Positions 18,525-28,812 of a DNA stretch of 64,000 bases are shown here, one piece after another. The notes under the pieces are model-generated. The model was not told the DNA's origin. It ran no database searches and saw only the letters and a list, made by a program, of their open reading frames with translations. The translations under genes were made by a program, and so were the position numbers. Source of the stretch: Veillonella sp. VA139 (GTDB lineage: Bacteria; Bacillota; Negativicutes; Veillonellales; Veillonellaceae). The stretch is from assembly GCF_003992005.1 (NCBI RefSeq), contig NZ_RQVL01000008.1:16138-80137 (forward strand), in the 5' to 3' direction. Each line of letters begins with the position of its first letter. Position 1 is the stretch's first letter.

Positions 18525-19823
18525 ATGAATTTATTTGAAAATATAGAGTCAATGGATCCCTTTGAACCATTGGCGGTACGTATACGACCTCGTTCGTTGG
18601 ATCATTTCTTTGGGCAAGAACAAGTGGTAGGGCCGGGTACATTTCTTCGATCTATGATTGAAGAAGATAGGGTTCCTTCCTTACTGTTATATGGACCATC
18701 AGGAACGGGAAAGACTACATTGGCTAAAATTATTTCGGAGTTAACCAGCAGTCGTTTTGTCATGCTCAATGCGACCAATGTGGGTATTGGGGAACTTCGC
18801 AGTACTATTGAAGAAGCTATACGGATTCGTAATTCTTTGCAACAACGAACAATTTTATTCTTAGATGAAATTCATCGTTTCAATAAAAGTCAACAAGATG
18901 TATTGTTACCTTCCGTGGAAAGTGGTCAAATCATTTTAATTGGTGCCACCACAGAGAATCCTTTCTTTGAAGTGAATCGTCCTCTCTTATCTCGATTGCG
19001 CTTGCTTACCCTAGAACGATTAACTGCAACGGCATTAGTGGCCATCTTACGTCGTGCTTTAACAGATGAGGAGTATGGTCTAGGTAAGAAAGCATTGATT
19101 GTGACAGATGATCTCTTAGAGGATATTGGTCGCTTTGTAGATGGAGATGCCCGTATGGCTCTAAATATTCTGGAGCAAGTGGGAGCAATGGTTCGCTCTG
19201 GTGGAGAAATCACCATAGAAACTGTAGAAAAAGTACTAGGTCGACGAGTGTATCGATATGATAAGAAGGGGAATAATCACTATGATGTAATTTCTGCTTT
19301 CATTAAAAGTATGCGTGGTTCTGATCCAGATGCGGTGCTATACTATTTAGCTCGTATGATTGAGGCAGGAGAGGATCCTGTATTTATCGCACGACGCATC
19401 GTCATTTGTGCGGCAGAGGATGTAGGGCTTGCGGATCCACAGGCGTTGGTGGTGGCTAATGCAGCGGCCCAAGCAGCTCATATGGTAGGGCTACCAGAGG
19501 CGCGCATTATATTGTCCGAGGCCGCCTTATATGTAGCCTTGGTACCTAAGAGTAATAGCGCTTATGTAGGGATTGATGCAGCTATACATGCGGTACGCCA
19601 TAAGGAACAAGGGGAGGTGCCGAAACATTTGCGTGATGCCCATTATGGGGGTGCTAAACAATTAGGCCATGGAGTTGGGTATCGCTATGCACAGGACTAT
19701 CCTAATGGCTATGTGGTGCAACAATATTTGCCGGATGCATTGGTGGATGAGCAATTTTATAACCCTTTGGAACGTGGTCGTGAACGTGAACTTGTGAAAG
19801 ACTGGGAAGACCGTAAACAATGA
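18525..19823 (+). CDS. rarA: RarA/MgsA, replication-associated recombination AAA+ ATPase
   Basis: A 432-residue clamp-loader-like ATPase that acts at stalled replication forks. Walker A GPSGTGKTT (near residue 57), Walker B LFLDEIHRFNK (near 108), sensor-1 GATTENP and the C-terminal MgsA tetramerisation domain (MRGSDPDAVLYYLARMIEAGEDP) are all present. GGAGG precedes the ATG. A TATAAT at 18436-18441 could be its -10, with only a weak -35 (TAGACT) 17 bp upstream. Confidence 0.94.
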   Translation: MNLFENIESMDPFEPLAVRIRPRSLDHFFGQEQVVGPGTFLRSMIEEDRVPSLLLYGPSGTGKTTLAKIISELTSSRFVMLNATNVGIGELRSTIEEAIRIRNSLQQRTILFLDEIHRFNKSQQDVLLPSVESGQIILIGATTENPFFEVNRPLLSRLRLLTLERLTATALVAILRRALTDEEYGLGKKALIVTDDLLEDIGRFVDGDARMALNILEQVGAMVRSGGEITIETVEKVLGRRVYRYDKKGNNHYDVISAFIKSMRGSDPDAVLYYLARMIEAGEDPVFIARRIVICAAEDVGLADPQALVVANAAAQAAHMVGLPEARIILSEAALYVALVPKSNSAYVGIDAAIHAVRHKEQGEVPKHLRDAHYGGAKQLGHGVGYRYAQDYPNGYVVQQYLPDALVDEQFYNPLERGRERELVKDWEDRKQ

Positions 19824-19939
19824 GGACTACCACGGGGGTAATGGTGTTGTTTTTGAGGATGTTCGATATACTTTCATAGGTGGAAATGGTATAATAAAGT
19901 GCTAAGGTATATGATAGAAACGGAATTTTGGAGTTGGAA

Positions 19940-22669
19940 ATGGCAGAGGAAAAGAAAGGCAAGTCCTCACGAGGAGGGCAAAAGGTACAATCGAAACAAT
20001 CTACTCCCCTAAAGGAAAGCAAACCAGGTAAAACAAAAAATGCCAAGACACAGGTGAAAGGTGTTCGGAGCGAAATTAAAGGCCTAGTTCTTATGGGTTT
20101 TGCTATACTAGCTCTTATCGGCATGGCTGGAGTGGACACTGGCATATGGGGTAGTATCATTAGTGGTATTTTTTCCTATGGGTTTGGCCTAGGCGGTTGG
20201 GTGGTAGCCCTATGGGTCCTCTATAATGGATGGTGCTGGTTATATAGAGGCTCTTTAGCTGCAATTACGAGAAAAGGACTGTTATATACGGGATTACTAT
20301 TCGTTGTATTATTGCAACTAGTGTTATGGAAGGTAACTAGTGGCGATGAATTAAGTACCACAACTCTAGCAGAAAATGGTGGTGTAGTTGGTGGTCTATT
20401 AGGATCTCTATTTAGAAGTTTAGTAGGCGACATCGGTGGTATTTTACTATCCGCTATTATAGGTCTTGCCTGCGTACTAGGAATTACTAAATTGTCGCTC
20501 CGTGAAGGATTACATAAAGCGAAAGACAAGGCTAGTGTGGGTCTCGAAATAGCACAAGAGAAAGCAACGGAAACAGCTAGTGCTATTCGTGAGCAAGTGC
20601 ATGAATGGCGAGAAGAACGCCGCAAAGCCTATGATCGGGAAAAAGATGCAAGGTACCCTAAAACAGAAGATTCATCTGATGAAATAGAAGTGGAAGCAGA
20701 TGCGGTGATAGAAACTCAGGAGGCAATATCCCGTGCAACGGCGGTAGAAGTATCAGGAGCTAATGTAGTCGATGTAGAGTCTATGGAACCATCAGAGTCA
20801 ATAATAGATACAGAAGAATTAGAAGCCATGGAGCCTAGTAAAGATGTGACTATTATGCAGCCTCCTATGGAAGACTATGAGGATGAAGAAGCGTATATTC
20901 CGGAGCCTCACATCCGTGAAGATGAAGTAGTAACGAGTACTTCTGAAGTAGAATCAGTAGTGGCCACTCCGATGTTTGAGAGCATAGAAGAAGCTACAGA
21001 GAATACATCTTTACAGGATACATCAGGAGAGATATATACTACAGATGTGGATGAAGAATCCTATGCAAGTGAAGAATCTACTAAGCTAGAGCCTATAACA
21101 CCTCCATCATTTTTACAGACTCCAAGTTATGTAGAACCTTTGGTGGAAGTACCAACGATTGAAACAACGAAGGAAGATACAGCAGCGGTAGCTGTGAATA
21201 CGGATGGAGTAGCTCGCCCTAGAACGATAGAAAAACCTTACCAATATCCACCGTTGACGATGCTTTCACAGGGGAAATCCAATCCTGTGACAAGTGAAGA
21301 AGTGGCACATAATGCGGTCTTGTTAGAAGAAACATTAGATAATTTTGGTATTACAGCGAAAGTGGTGAATGCTACACAAGGTCCAACGGTAACACGGTAT
21401 GAATTAGAACCTGCAAAAGGGACAAAAGTAAGCCGAATTATGGGCTTACAAGATGACTTAAAAATGAGCTTGGCAGCCGTTGATATTCGTATGGAAGCGC
21501 CTATACCAGGAAAGTCTGCAGTAGGCATTGAAATTCCTAATAAAAATGTGTCTGCTGTTCATTTACGAGATGTATTGGACTGTGAGGAGTTCCAACAGGC
21601 AAGTGGTGGTATTCCGGTAGGTCTTGGTAAAGATATTGCGGACATGCCGGTGATAACGGACTTGGCTAAAATGCCGCATTTACTAGTGGCAGGTTCTACT
21701 GGTTCAGGTAAATCGGTGTGTGTCAATACATTGATTTCTAGCATCTTGTTTAGTCGTAAGCCAGATGAAGTGAAACTGATTTTGGTGGACCCTAAAATGG
21801 TAGAGTTATCCGTGTATAATGGCATTCCTCATTTGATGTTGCCCGTAGTGACAGATATGAATAAGGCTGCTGCAGTGCTTCGCTGGGCGGTCCGTGAAAT
21901 GGATGCTCGCTATATGACATTGGCTACTGCGGGTGTACGTAATGTGGCAAGCTATAATAAACAAAACCCAACCAAAGCAATGCCATTAATTTTAATTATT
22001 ATCGACGAATTAGCGGACTTGATGATGACCAATCCAGATGTGGAAGAATCCATTGACCGATTAGCCGCAAAAGCACGTGCCGCAGGGATTCATATGGTGT
22101 TGGCAACGCAACGTCCATCGGTGGATGTGATTACAGGCAAAATTAAAGCTAATGTGCCGAGTCGTATTGCTTTCACAGTGGCTACTCAAATTGATTCTCG
22201 TACTATTTTGGACCAAGCAGGAGCAGAACGTCTATTAGGTCGTGGCGATATGTTATTTAATCCTATAGGAGCGAATAAACCAATTCGTATTCAAGGGGCC
22301 TTCATTTCTGATGAAGAGGTGGAAGAATTGATTGCCTTTGTAAAAGGGCAAGGTCAGCCAGAATATGATGAAGTGATGATGGCAGAAACAGATAAAGGTG
22401 CTGAAAGTTCTGATGCGACGGACAGTGATGAGGAACAAGATGAATTGTTGGAACGAGCTGTACAAATTGTACTAGAACAACGTAGTGCATCAGCTTCTAT
22501 TTTGCAACGTAGATTGCGAGTTGGTTTTTCTAGAGCCGGTCGTTTAATTGATACCATGCAAGATATGAAAATTATTGGACCTCCTACGAATAGTAGTAAA
22601 GGTCGCGATATTTTAATGGGAGAAGATCAAATTAGAGAACTATATTTCCCAAATTTTACAGTAGATTAG
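19940..22669 (+). CDS. ftsK: FtsK/SpoIIIE-family DNA translocase
   Basis: A 909-residue translocase that pumps chromosomal DNA through the division septum. Residues about 50-190 hold four membrane segments; a highly acidic, low-complexity linker (many Glu/Asp/Ser/Thr) spans about 230-430; then the motor domain with Walker A GSTGSGKSVCV (near 585) and Walker B LIIIDELADLMM; finally a winged-helix gamma domain (VLEQRSASASILQRRLRVGF) for orientation-sequence recognition. The ATG at 19940 is chosen because GGAG lies 6 bp before it; an in-frame TTG at 19928 is less likely. Confidence 0.94.
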   Translation: MAEEKKGKSSRGGQKVQSKQSTPLKESKPGKTKNAKTQVKGVRSEIKGLVLMGFAILALIGMAGVDTGIWGSIISGIFSYGFGLGGWVVALWVLYNGWCWLYRGSLAAITRKGLLYTGLLFVVLLQLVLWKVTSGDELSTTTLAENGGVVGGLLGSLFRSLVGDIGGILLSAIIGLACVLGITKLSLREGLHKAKDKASVGLEIAQEKATETASAIREQVHEWREERRKAYDREKDARYPKTEDSSDEIEVEADAVIETQEAISRATAVEVSGANVVDVESMEPSESIIDTEELEAMEPSKDVTIMQPPMEDYEDEEAYIPEPHIREDEVVTSTSEVESVVATPMFESIEEATENTSLQDTSGEIYTTDVDEESYASEESTKLEPITPPSFLQTPSYVEPLVEVPTIETTKEDTAAVAVNTDGVARPRTIEKPYQYPPLTMLSQGKSNPVTSEEVAHNAVLLEETLDNFGITAKVVNATQGPTVTRYELEPAKGTKVSRIMGLQDDLKMSLAAVDIRMEAPIPGKSAVGIEIPNKNVSAVHLRDVLDCEEFQQASGGIPVGLGKDIADMPVITDLAKMPHLLVAGSTGSGKSVCVNTLISSILFSRKPDEVKLILVDPKMVELSVYNGIPHLMLPVVTDMNKAAAVLRWAVREMDARYMTLATAGVRNVASYNKQNPTKAMPLILIIIDELADLMMTNPDVEESIDRLAAKARAAGIHMVLATQRPSVDVITGKIKANVPSRIAFTVATQIDSRTILDQAGAERLLGRGDMLFNPIGANKPIRIQGAFISDEEVEELIAFVKGQGQPEYDEVMMAETDKGAESSDATDSDEEQDELLERAVQIVLEQRSASASILQRRLRVGFSRAGRLIDTMQDMKIIGPPTNSSKGRDILMGEDQIRELYFPNFTVD

Positions 22670-22722
22670 AGTAGTGTGCCATTTGCGTTATGTAGATGGC
22701 ACCTATATGTATAGGAGGTTCT

Positions 22723-23169
22723 ATGGCATCGATTGGCGAAGAACTTAGACGTGAGCGTCAACGACGCGGTTTAACATTAGAACAAATTGAAGATGTATTA
22801 CATATAAAAGTAGCCTACCTACATGCCTTGGAGCATGATGAGTTTAGTCGTATTCCAGGTAGTGTGTACACCAAAGGGTTCATTAAAAATTATAGTGAAC
22901 TACTGGGCTTAGATAGCCGTCGATTGGTGGATACTTTCAAAAATAGAATGGGTGAATCCTTGACGATTCCTAAACGCAGAATGGTGTCAAAAGAACAAGA
23001 GAAGGCTGATGCCTTTCGAGAACAGGAATTGATTGAGGCACCGAAACAACGGTTAACCTATGAAAGTCGCAAGGCAAAGCGACAAAAAACGATGATGATA
23101 GAACGATTTGTAGTAGGTGGTATTTTGTTGTTAATCATTCTATTTTTAGGTTGGCTATTTTTCGTGTAA
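22723..23169 (+). CDS. RodZ-like helix-turn-helix membrane protein
   Basis: A 148-residue protein with an N-terminal Cro/CI-type helix-turn-helix of the HTH_25/RodZ class (IGEELRRERQRRGLTLEQIE then YLHALEHDEFSRIPG.VYTKGFIKNY) and one C-terminal membrane segment (VVGGILLLIILFLGWLFFV) ending at the stop. RodZ couples MreB to the envelope; this short form lacks the extracytoplasmic domain, as in Bacillus YmfM-type proteins. AGGAGG precedes the ATG at 22723; the frame opens 27 bp earlier. The genome encodes MreB (47.9 kb), so a cell-shape role is plausible. Confidence 0.82.
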   Translation: MASIGEELRRERQRRGLTLEQIEDVLHIKVAYLHALEHDEFSRIPGSVYTKGFIKNYSELLGLDSRRLVDTFKNRMGESLTIPKRRMVSKEQEKADAFREQELIEAPKQRLTYESRKAKRQKTMMIERFVVGGILLLIILFLGWLFFV

Positions 23170-23187
23170 TACAGTATAAGGAATACT

Positions 23188-25149
23188 ATGAAAGAACAAT
23201 ATTTAATTACTACAAAAGCAGAAATGGACGAACGAGGGTGGGCTGAACTTGATTTTGTCATTATCAGCGGAGATGCCTATGTGGATCATCCTTCCTTCGC
23301 TCCTACTGTAATTGGTAGATTATTAGAGTCCTATGGATATCGAGTCGGTATCATAGCTCAGCCAGACTGGAATGATGTGAATGCCTTTAAGGTATTAGGA
23401 AAGCCTCGATTGGCATCCTTAGTGACAGCAGGCAACTTAGATAGTATGCTCAATAAATTTACCGCAGCTAAGAAACATCGCCGTGATGATGGGTATTCTC
23501 CAGGGGGCGAATCTGGACGGCGCCCAGACCGAGCTACGGTGGTGTATGCGAATCGTATGCGGGAGGCTTTCAAAGGGGTTCCTGTTGTTATTGGAGGCAT
23601 TGAAGCTAGTTTGCGACGATTTGCTCATTATGACTATTGGTCCGATACGGTGCGCCGCTCTATTTTGATGGATAGTAAGGCAGATGTCCTTATCTATGGT
23701 ATGGGAGAAAAGCAAATCCGTGAAATCGCCGAAGCCTTAGATAAAGACCAATTACAAAAACGATTACCTGGAATCAAAGGGATTTGTTATGTTGCTAACA
23801 CCGTGCCAGAGAATGCTATTGAATGCCCATCTTACGAAGCGATATCAGTAGATAAAGAAATCTTTGCTAAAGCCTTTAAAATGCAATTTGATGAGCAAGA
23901 TCCATACTATGGGAAAACAGTGGTGCAAGGCCATGGTAATCGGTATATAGTGCAGAATAGTCCAGCCTTACCATTAACACAGGAAGAAATGGATCATGTC
24001 TATAGCTTGCCCTATACGAGAAAATGGCATCCTATGTATGATGCGGCTGGCGGAGTACCTGCTTTAGCAGAAGTACAGTTCAGCATTACTAGCCATCGTG
24101 GTTGTTTTGGTAGTTGTTCTTTCTGTGCTATTACAAGCCATCAAGGGCGAATTATTCAAAATCGTAGTCATCAGTCGATTTTAGATGAGGCTCACTGCAT
24201 GACTACCATGGATGGTTTTAAAGGATATATTCACGATGTAGGAGGCCCTACGGCAAACTTCCGTCATGTTGCTTGCGATAAACAGTTGAAAGTAGGTGCT
24301 TGTAAGGGGAAAACATGTGCTGCGCCCAAAGCATGTCCTCAGTTAAATACGAATCATGATGACTATGTGAGCATTTTGCGAAAAGTACGTAATGTAAAAG
24401 GCGTAAAAAAAGTGTTCGTTCGCTCTGGGTTACGGTACGACTATGTATTGGATGATAATAACAAAGACTTCGTTCGAGAATTGTGCGAACATCACGTGAG
24501 TGGTCAATTAAAAGTTGCCCCTGAACATGTATCCGAGCATGTAACGACCATCATGGGGAAAGCCAATAAAAGTTACTTCTTAAAATTTAAATCTTGGTTT
24601 GATGAGGCGAATCGCAAATTAGGTAAACAACAATTTTTGGTGCCTTATTTTATGAGTTCTCATCCAGGCTGTACATTAGAAGATGCTATTGAATTGGCAG
24701 AATTTTTACGAGATCAAAATATGACTCCAGAACAGGTGCAAGATTTTATTCCTACCCCAGGTAGCTTATCCACAGCCATGTATTACACAGGAATCAATCC
24801 CCTTACAGGTGAGCCTGTGTATGTGGCTAAAAAAGGCAGAGATAAAGCGATGCAACGAGCCTTGATGCAATATAAACGAGAAGATAATTACGAATTAGTA
24901 AAAGAAGCCTTAATCAAAGCAAATCGTAGAGATTTAATCGGATTCGGTCCCTTATGCTTAATTCCACCGCGTAACATCAAACGAAATACGCAGAAATCTG
25001 ATGGCAATAAAACTTCATTTAAAGGAGAACCCAAATTAGCATGTAGAAGAAAAGATTCTATACAATGGGAGCGACGTACAAATAGTGGTTCTAAAATTGG
25101 TATAGGAAATCGAAAAAATAAAGGTATGAAAAAAAGGAGTTTTGGTTAG
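23188..25149 (+). CDS. YgiQ-family radical SAM protein
   Basis: A 653-residue member of the YgiQ (UPF0313) family. The N-terminus (DFVIISGDAYVDHPSFAPTVIGRLLE) is a B12-binding-like region and the radical SAM motif is HRGCFGSCSFCAIT (C-x3-C-x2-C) followed by a Cys-rich insert (GACKGKTCAAPKACPQLN). The C-terminal tail after residue about 600 is basic and low-complexity (many Lys, Arg, Asn). The biochemical function of YgiQ proteins is unknown. It follows the RodZ-like gene after 18 bp. Confidence 0.87.
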   Translation: MKEQYLITTKAEMDERGWAELDFVIISGDAYVDHPSFAPTVIGRLLESYGYRVGIIAQPDWNDVNAFKVLGKPRLASLVTAGNLDSMLNKFTAAKKHRRDDGYSPGGESGRRPDRATVVYANRMREAFKGVPVVIGGIEASLRRFAHYDYWSDTVRRSILMDSKADVLIYGMGEKQIREIAEALDKDQLQKRLPGIKGICYVANTVPENAIECPSYEAISVDKEIFAKAFKMQFDEQDPYYGKTVVQGHGNRYIVQNSPALPLTQEEMDHVYSLPYTRKWHPMYDAAGGVPALAEVQFSITSHRGCFGSCSFCAITSHQGRIIQNRSHQSILDEAHCMTTMDGFKGYIHDVGGPTANFRHVACDKQLKVGACKGKTCAAPKACPQLNTNHDDYVSILRKVRNVKGVKKVFVRSGLRYDYVLDDNNKDFVRELCEHHVSGQLKVAPEHVSEHVTTIMGKANKSYFLKFKSWFDEANRKLGKQQFLVPYFMSSHPGCTLEDAIELAEFLRDQNMTPEQVQDFIPTPGSLSTAMYYTGINPLTGEPVYVAKKGRDKAMQRALMQYKREDNYELVKEALIKANRRDLIGFGPLCLIPPRNIKRNTQKSDGNKTSFKGEPKLACRRKDSIQWERRTNSGSKIGIGNRKNKGMKKRSFG

Positions 25150-25179
25150 GTATCTCTAATAGGTAAAGGAGGTGAATCT

Positions 25180-26223
25180 ATGAAACGGTTACGATTGCTC
25201 ATGGTGTATTTACTAGTAGTAGTAGGTATGTTTAGCGTAGGTTTGTGGCTTAATGATATGAAACAAGATCAAGTGGATCGACCTGTGATTTCTACACGAG
25301 CAGAAATTACTATCTATACAGATGGGGATCCTGAAGTTATGAGAGCTATTGGACAGGCTTACGAAAGAGAGGCACAAGTAAGAGTGCATGTTATCCCCAT
25401 ACCGCAGAACCAAATGGGTACACGGTTAGCTTTGCCAGAAGCAGAGCAACAAGGGGACCTTGTGATTTCTACAAAATCCAATCTCAGTGCAGGGGTTGAG
25501 CATGGAGCCTTTCGTAGATTGCCAGTTACCTTAACCCATGTGGTAGATACAGTATTCCACGGTCCGGATGAGCAATGGGTAGGGATATGGTATGATCCTT
25601 ATGTGTTAGCCTTACACGATACCTTCTATAGCAGTCAGGGAAAATATGTAAATACTTGGTTTTCCTTAGCTTATACGGGCCCATGGCGTATAGCGGTTAC
25701 TGATTTTGTAGCCGATGCATCGTCCACTACTTTATTGAATAGTTTCGGTGCTATCTATGGACTAGATGGTGCTATCTCCTATTTTGATAGTTTGCGGCCA
25801 CGTATTGTGCAGTATGCAAAAGCCTTGCCATCTTCAGTGCGCATGGCTGCTATTGGAGATGTACAGGTCAGTGTAGGACATTATTCGGATGCCAAATTGT
25901 ATGAGATTCATAAATATCCGTTGACCATTCTATATCCTAGGGAGGGTACTCCTTATGATTCGATGGGCGTAGGGATTTTAAAAGGATCCAGTAATGTTGG
26001 TGAAAGTGAAGCCTTTGTGAGTTGGCTACTTTCAGAACGGGTACAAGCTGTATTGAAAGAGGGGGATAGGTATTATTTGCCAACTAAAGAAACGGTGGAA
26101 TCTCATAAAGACCGACAGGGCAATCATCTTGTGTTATGGAATGCAGAGATTGTGAAAGAAGAGCAAGATAAGATATTACAAGAATGGATACGACAAGTGC
26201 GTTTTAGAAAGGATACACCATGA
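25180..26223 (+). CDS. Orphan extracellular solute-binding protein (iron/polyamine-type fold)
   Basis: A 347-residue protein with an N-terminal signal or anchor (LLMVYLLVVVGMFSVGLWL) and no lipobox, followed by a periplasmic-binding fold: ITIYTDGDPEVMRAIGQAYE at the start, then WVGIWYDPYVLALHD and PYDSMGVGILKGSSNVGESEAF. These resemble ferric-iron/polyamine binding proteins of ABC systems. No permease or ATPase gene is nearby; instead it overlaps rimO by 4 nt. It may be tethered by an uncleaved helix. Ligand unknown. Confidence 0.72.
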   Translation: MKRLRLLMVYLLVVVGMFSVGLWLNDMKQDQVDRPVISTRAEITIYTDGDPEVMRAIGQAYEREAQVRVHVIPIPQNQMGTRLALPEAEQQGDLVISTKSNLSAGVEHGAFRRLPVTLTHVVDTVFHGPDEQWVGIWYDPYVLALHDTFYSSQGKYVNTWFSLAYTGPWRIAVTDFVADASSTTLLNSFGAIYGLDGAISYFDSLRPRIVQYAKALPSSVRMAAIGDVQVSVGHYSDAKLYEIHKYPLTILYPREGTPYDSMGVGILKGSSNVGESEAFVSWLLSERVQAVLKEGDRYYLPTKETVESHKDRQGNHLVLWNAEIVKEEQDKILQEWIRQVRFRKDTP

Positions 26224-27560
26224 GTAAGTTGTTAGGTTATATTAGTTTAGGTTGTGCCAAGAATTTGGTGGATACAGAGGTGATGCTAGGAGCTTTACAA
26301 GATAATGGCTATGAAATCACAGAAGAGCTAGAAAAAGCAGAAATTATTATTATTAATACTTGCACATTTATCGAGAAAGCAAAAGAAGAATCGATTAATA
26401 CTATATTAGAGGCTGGTCAATATAAACAATATGGAGACTGTAAAGGTCTTATCGTAGCGGGCTGTTTAAGTCAGCAATACCAAGAAGAATTATTTACTGA
26501 AATTCCAGAAATTGATGCCCTCATTGGAACAGGTTCTTGGAATCGTATCATGGAAGCTGTGGAGGCTATTCAACAAGGTCAACGTATTTGTATCATGGAT
26601 AGTATGACAAATATGTATGATGAAGGTATGCCACGGATGATGACGACACCAGACTACAGTGCATATGTAAAGATTTCTGAAGGATGCAATAATGGATGTA
26701 CATTCTGTATCATTCCGAAAGTACGTGGGGCCTATCGCAGTCGATCTATGGAGTCCATTGAACGAGAAGTGCAACAGCTTGCAGAAGCAGGTGTGAAAGA
26801 AGTAGTTTTAATTGCTCAAGATACTACCTATTATGGAGCTGATTTGAACAATGGTACGCCGTTGCTTTCAGAGTTATTGAAACGATTGGCGAAGATTGAA
26901 GGCATCGAATGGATTCGTATGTTGTACTTGTATCCAAAACATTTTTCCGATGAATTATTGGAAACCATCATGACAGAACCAAAGGTGTGCAAGTATATTG
27001 ATATGCCGCTACAGCATATTAATAACACTGTATTACAACGTATGAACCGTAAGGATACACGGGAAAACATTGTGACCTTGCTACATAAAATTCGGAATCG
27101 CAGTGAGCATATTACATTGCGCACATCCCTTATTGTAGGGTTCCCTGGAGAAACAGAAGAGCAATTCCAAGAGTTGGCAGACTTTGTCAAAGATATTCGA
27201 TTTGACCACATGGGTGTATTTACGTACTCTCAAGAGGATGGTACACCAGCAGGTATGATGGATGAACAAATTCCAGAGGAAGTGAAAGAAGAACGATATC
27301 ATACATTAATGGCCATTCAAGCACAAGTTTCAGAGGAACATAATCGTGACTTAGAGGGAACGATTCATCAAGGCCTAATTGAAGCCATCGATGAAGTAGA
27401 GCCGGGAAAATTTTTGGCTCGTGGACGTTTGCAAATGCAGGCTCCAGATGTAGATGGTAATATGTATGTAGAAGATGTAACAGGATTGTCTGAAGGCGAT
27501 ATTGTGACTGTAAAAGTATCACAAGGGTTTGCCTATGACGTAGTAGTAGAAACTGTATAG
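26220..27560 (+). CDS. rimO: RimO, ribosomal protein S12 methylthiotransferase
   Basis: A 446-residue methylthiotransferase that modifies the conserved aspartate of S12. N-terminal UPF0004 domain (YISLGCAKNLVDTEVMLG), radical SAM motif CNNGCTFCIIP (C-x3-C-x2-C), and a C-terminal TRAM domain. The opening GCAKNLVD distinguishes RimO from the tRNA enzyme MiaB. It starts 4 nt before the end of the solute-binding protein gene and is followed by cinA after 12 bp. Confidence 0.95.
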   Translation: MSKLLGYISLGCAKNLVDTEVMLGALQDNGYEITEELEKAEIIIINTCTFIEKAKEESINTILEAGQYKQYGDCKGLIVAGCLSQQYQEELFTEIPEIDALIGTGSWNRIMEAVEAIQQGQRICIMDSMTNMYDEGMPRMMTTPDYSAYVKISEGCNNGCTFCIIPKVRGAYRSRSMESIEREVQQLAEAGVKEVVLIAQDTTYYGADLNNGTPLLSELLKRLAKIEGIEWIRMLYLYPKHFSDELLETIMTEPKVCKYIDMPLQHINNTVLQRMNRKDTRENIVTLLHKIRNRSEHITLRTSLIVGFPGETEEQFQELADFVKDIRFDHMGVFTYSQEDGTPAGMMDEQIPEEVKEERYHTLMAIQAQVSEEHNRDLEGTIHQGLIEAIDEVEPGKFLARGRLQMQAPDVDGNMYVEDVTGLSEGDIVTVKVSQGFAYDVVVETV

Positions 27561-27572
27561 GATGGTGATAGC

Positions 27573-28808
27573 ATGATCGTAGAATTAATCTCTACAGGAT
27601 CAGAATTATTACTAGGACATATTGTCAATACAAATGTAAAATGGCTTAGCGAAGAACTGAACAATCGGGGCTATTCTGTGTCATATCAAACGACGGTGGG
27701 GGATAATCCTGAGCGTATGAAAGAAGTATTTCAACGAGCAGGGGAGCGAGCAGATATTGTGATCAGTTCTGGTGGCCTAGGTGCTACCCAAGGAGATATT
27801 ACTCGAAAATCCTTGGCAGATGCGTTGGGATTGCCTTTGGTATTTCACGAAGAAGCAGGTCGAGAGGTGGATTCCTTTTATGAGAAACAAGGCAGGGTGA
27901 AACCTTATGAATCTGACCGAGATCGATATTTACCAGAAGGGGCAAAGGTACTACATAATCCAGTAGGCGTGGCACCAGCAGTGGTAGTGGAACAGGATCA
28001 CACGGTATATATTTTATTACCAGGTCCTCCATCAGAATTACAAGGAACTTTTAAAGAAAGTGTGAGTCCCTTTTTAGAACAACGTTTTGGGCAGCAAGGG
28101 ATGATTTATTCTGAACGGTATGCTGTGTATGGATATCGTGAAATGCAATTAGAGACTTTGTTGCAAGACTTGATTCAGAATCAGCAGAACCCCACTATAG
28201 CACTGCTAATCAAATCAGGGTACATTGAAATTCGCTTAACTGCAAAAGGCGAATCAAAAGTAGACTGTCAAGAGAAATTAGGTCCATGGAGATCTATCCT
28301 TTTAGAACGTTTGAAAGATATCCGTAGTTTAGATACATCGGTGTTGGAAGACTTTCACAAGATGGCCTTAGAAAAGGGGATTACCATTGGATCGGCGGAA
28401 TCTTGTACAGGCGGCCTAGTAGGAAAAACATTGACTGACTTAGGTGGTAGCAGTGGATATTATCAAGGTGGTATTATTTCCTATGCGAATACGGTGAAAG
28501 AACAAGTATTAGGCGTATCATCAGATACATTGGCAGCATATGGTGCTGTCAGTGAAGAAACGGCTACAGAAATGGTTGAAGGTGTATTTCGTGTGTTATG
28601 TACAGACTATGCCATTGCGACCACAGGAATAGCCGGCCCAGGTGGTGGCAGTGAAGAAAAACCAGTAGGTCTTGTGTATATTGGTATTGGTACACCACGA
28701 GGTATTACTGTACATAAAGAGATATTTATAGGGAATCGTACTAGTATCCGTAAGAGTGTAGCGGAACGAGCGATTCAATATGTTTATAAAGAATTAATAG
28801 AAAGGTAG
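27573..28808 (+). CDS. cinA: CinA, nicotinamide-nucleotide amidohydrolase / ADP-ribose pyrophosphatase family
   Basis: A 411-residue two-domain protein: N-terminal molybdopterin-binding-like domain ([31 protein letters not shown]) with ADP-ribose pyrophosphatase activity in studied members, and C-terminal NMN deamidase domain ([35 protein letters not shown]). It lies immediately 5' of recA (4 bp between genes), the classical cinA-recA arrangement of Firmicutes, though competence induction is not shown here. Confidence 0.94.
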   Translation: MIVELISTGSELLLGHIVNTNVKWLSEELNNRGYSVSYQTTVGDNPERMKEVFQRAGERADIVISSGGLGATQGDITRKSLADALGLPLVFHEEAGREVDSFYEKQGRVKPYESDRDRYLPEGAKVLHNPVGVAPAVVVEQDHTVYILLPGPPSELQGTFKESVSPFLEQRFGQQGMIYSERYAVYGYREMQLETLLQDLIQNQQNPTIALLIKSGYIEIRLTAKGESKVDCQEKLGPWRSILLERLKDIRSLDTSVLEDFHKMALEKGITIGSAESCTGGLVGKTLTDLGGSSGYYQGGIISYANTVKEQVLGVSSDTLAAYGAVSEETATEMVEGVFRVLCTDYAIATTGIAGPGGGSEEKPVGLVYIGIGTPRGITVHKEIFIGNRTSIRKSVAERAIQYVYKELIER

Positions 28809-28812
28809 AACA

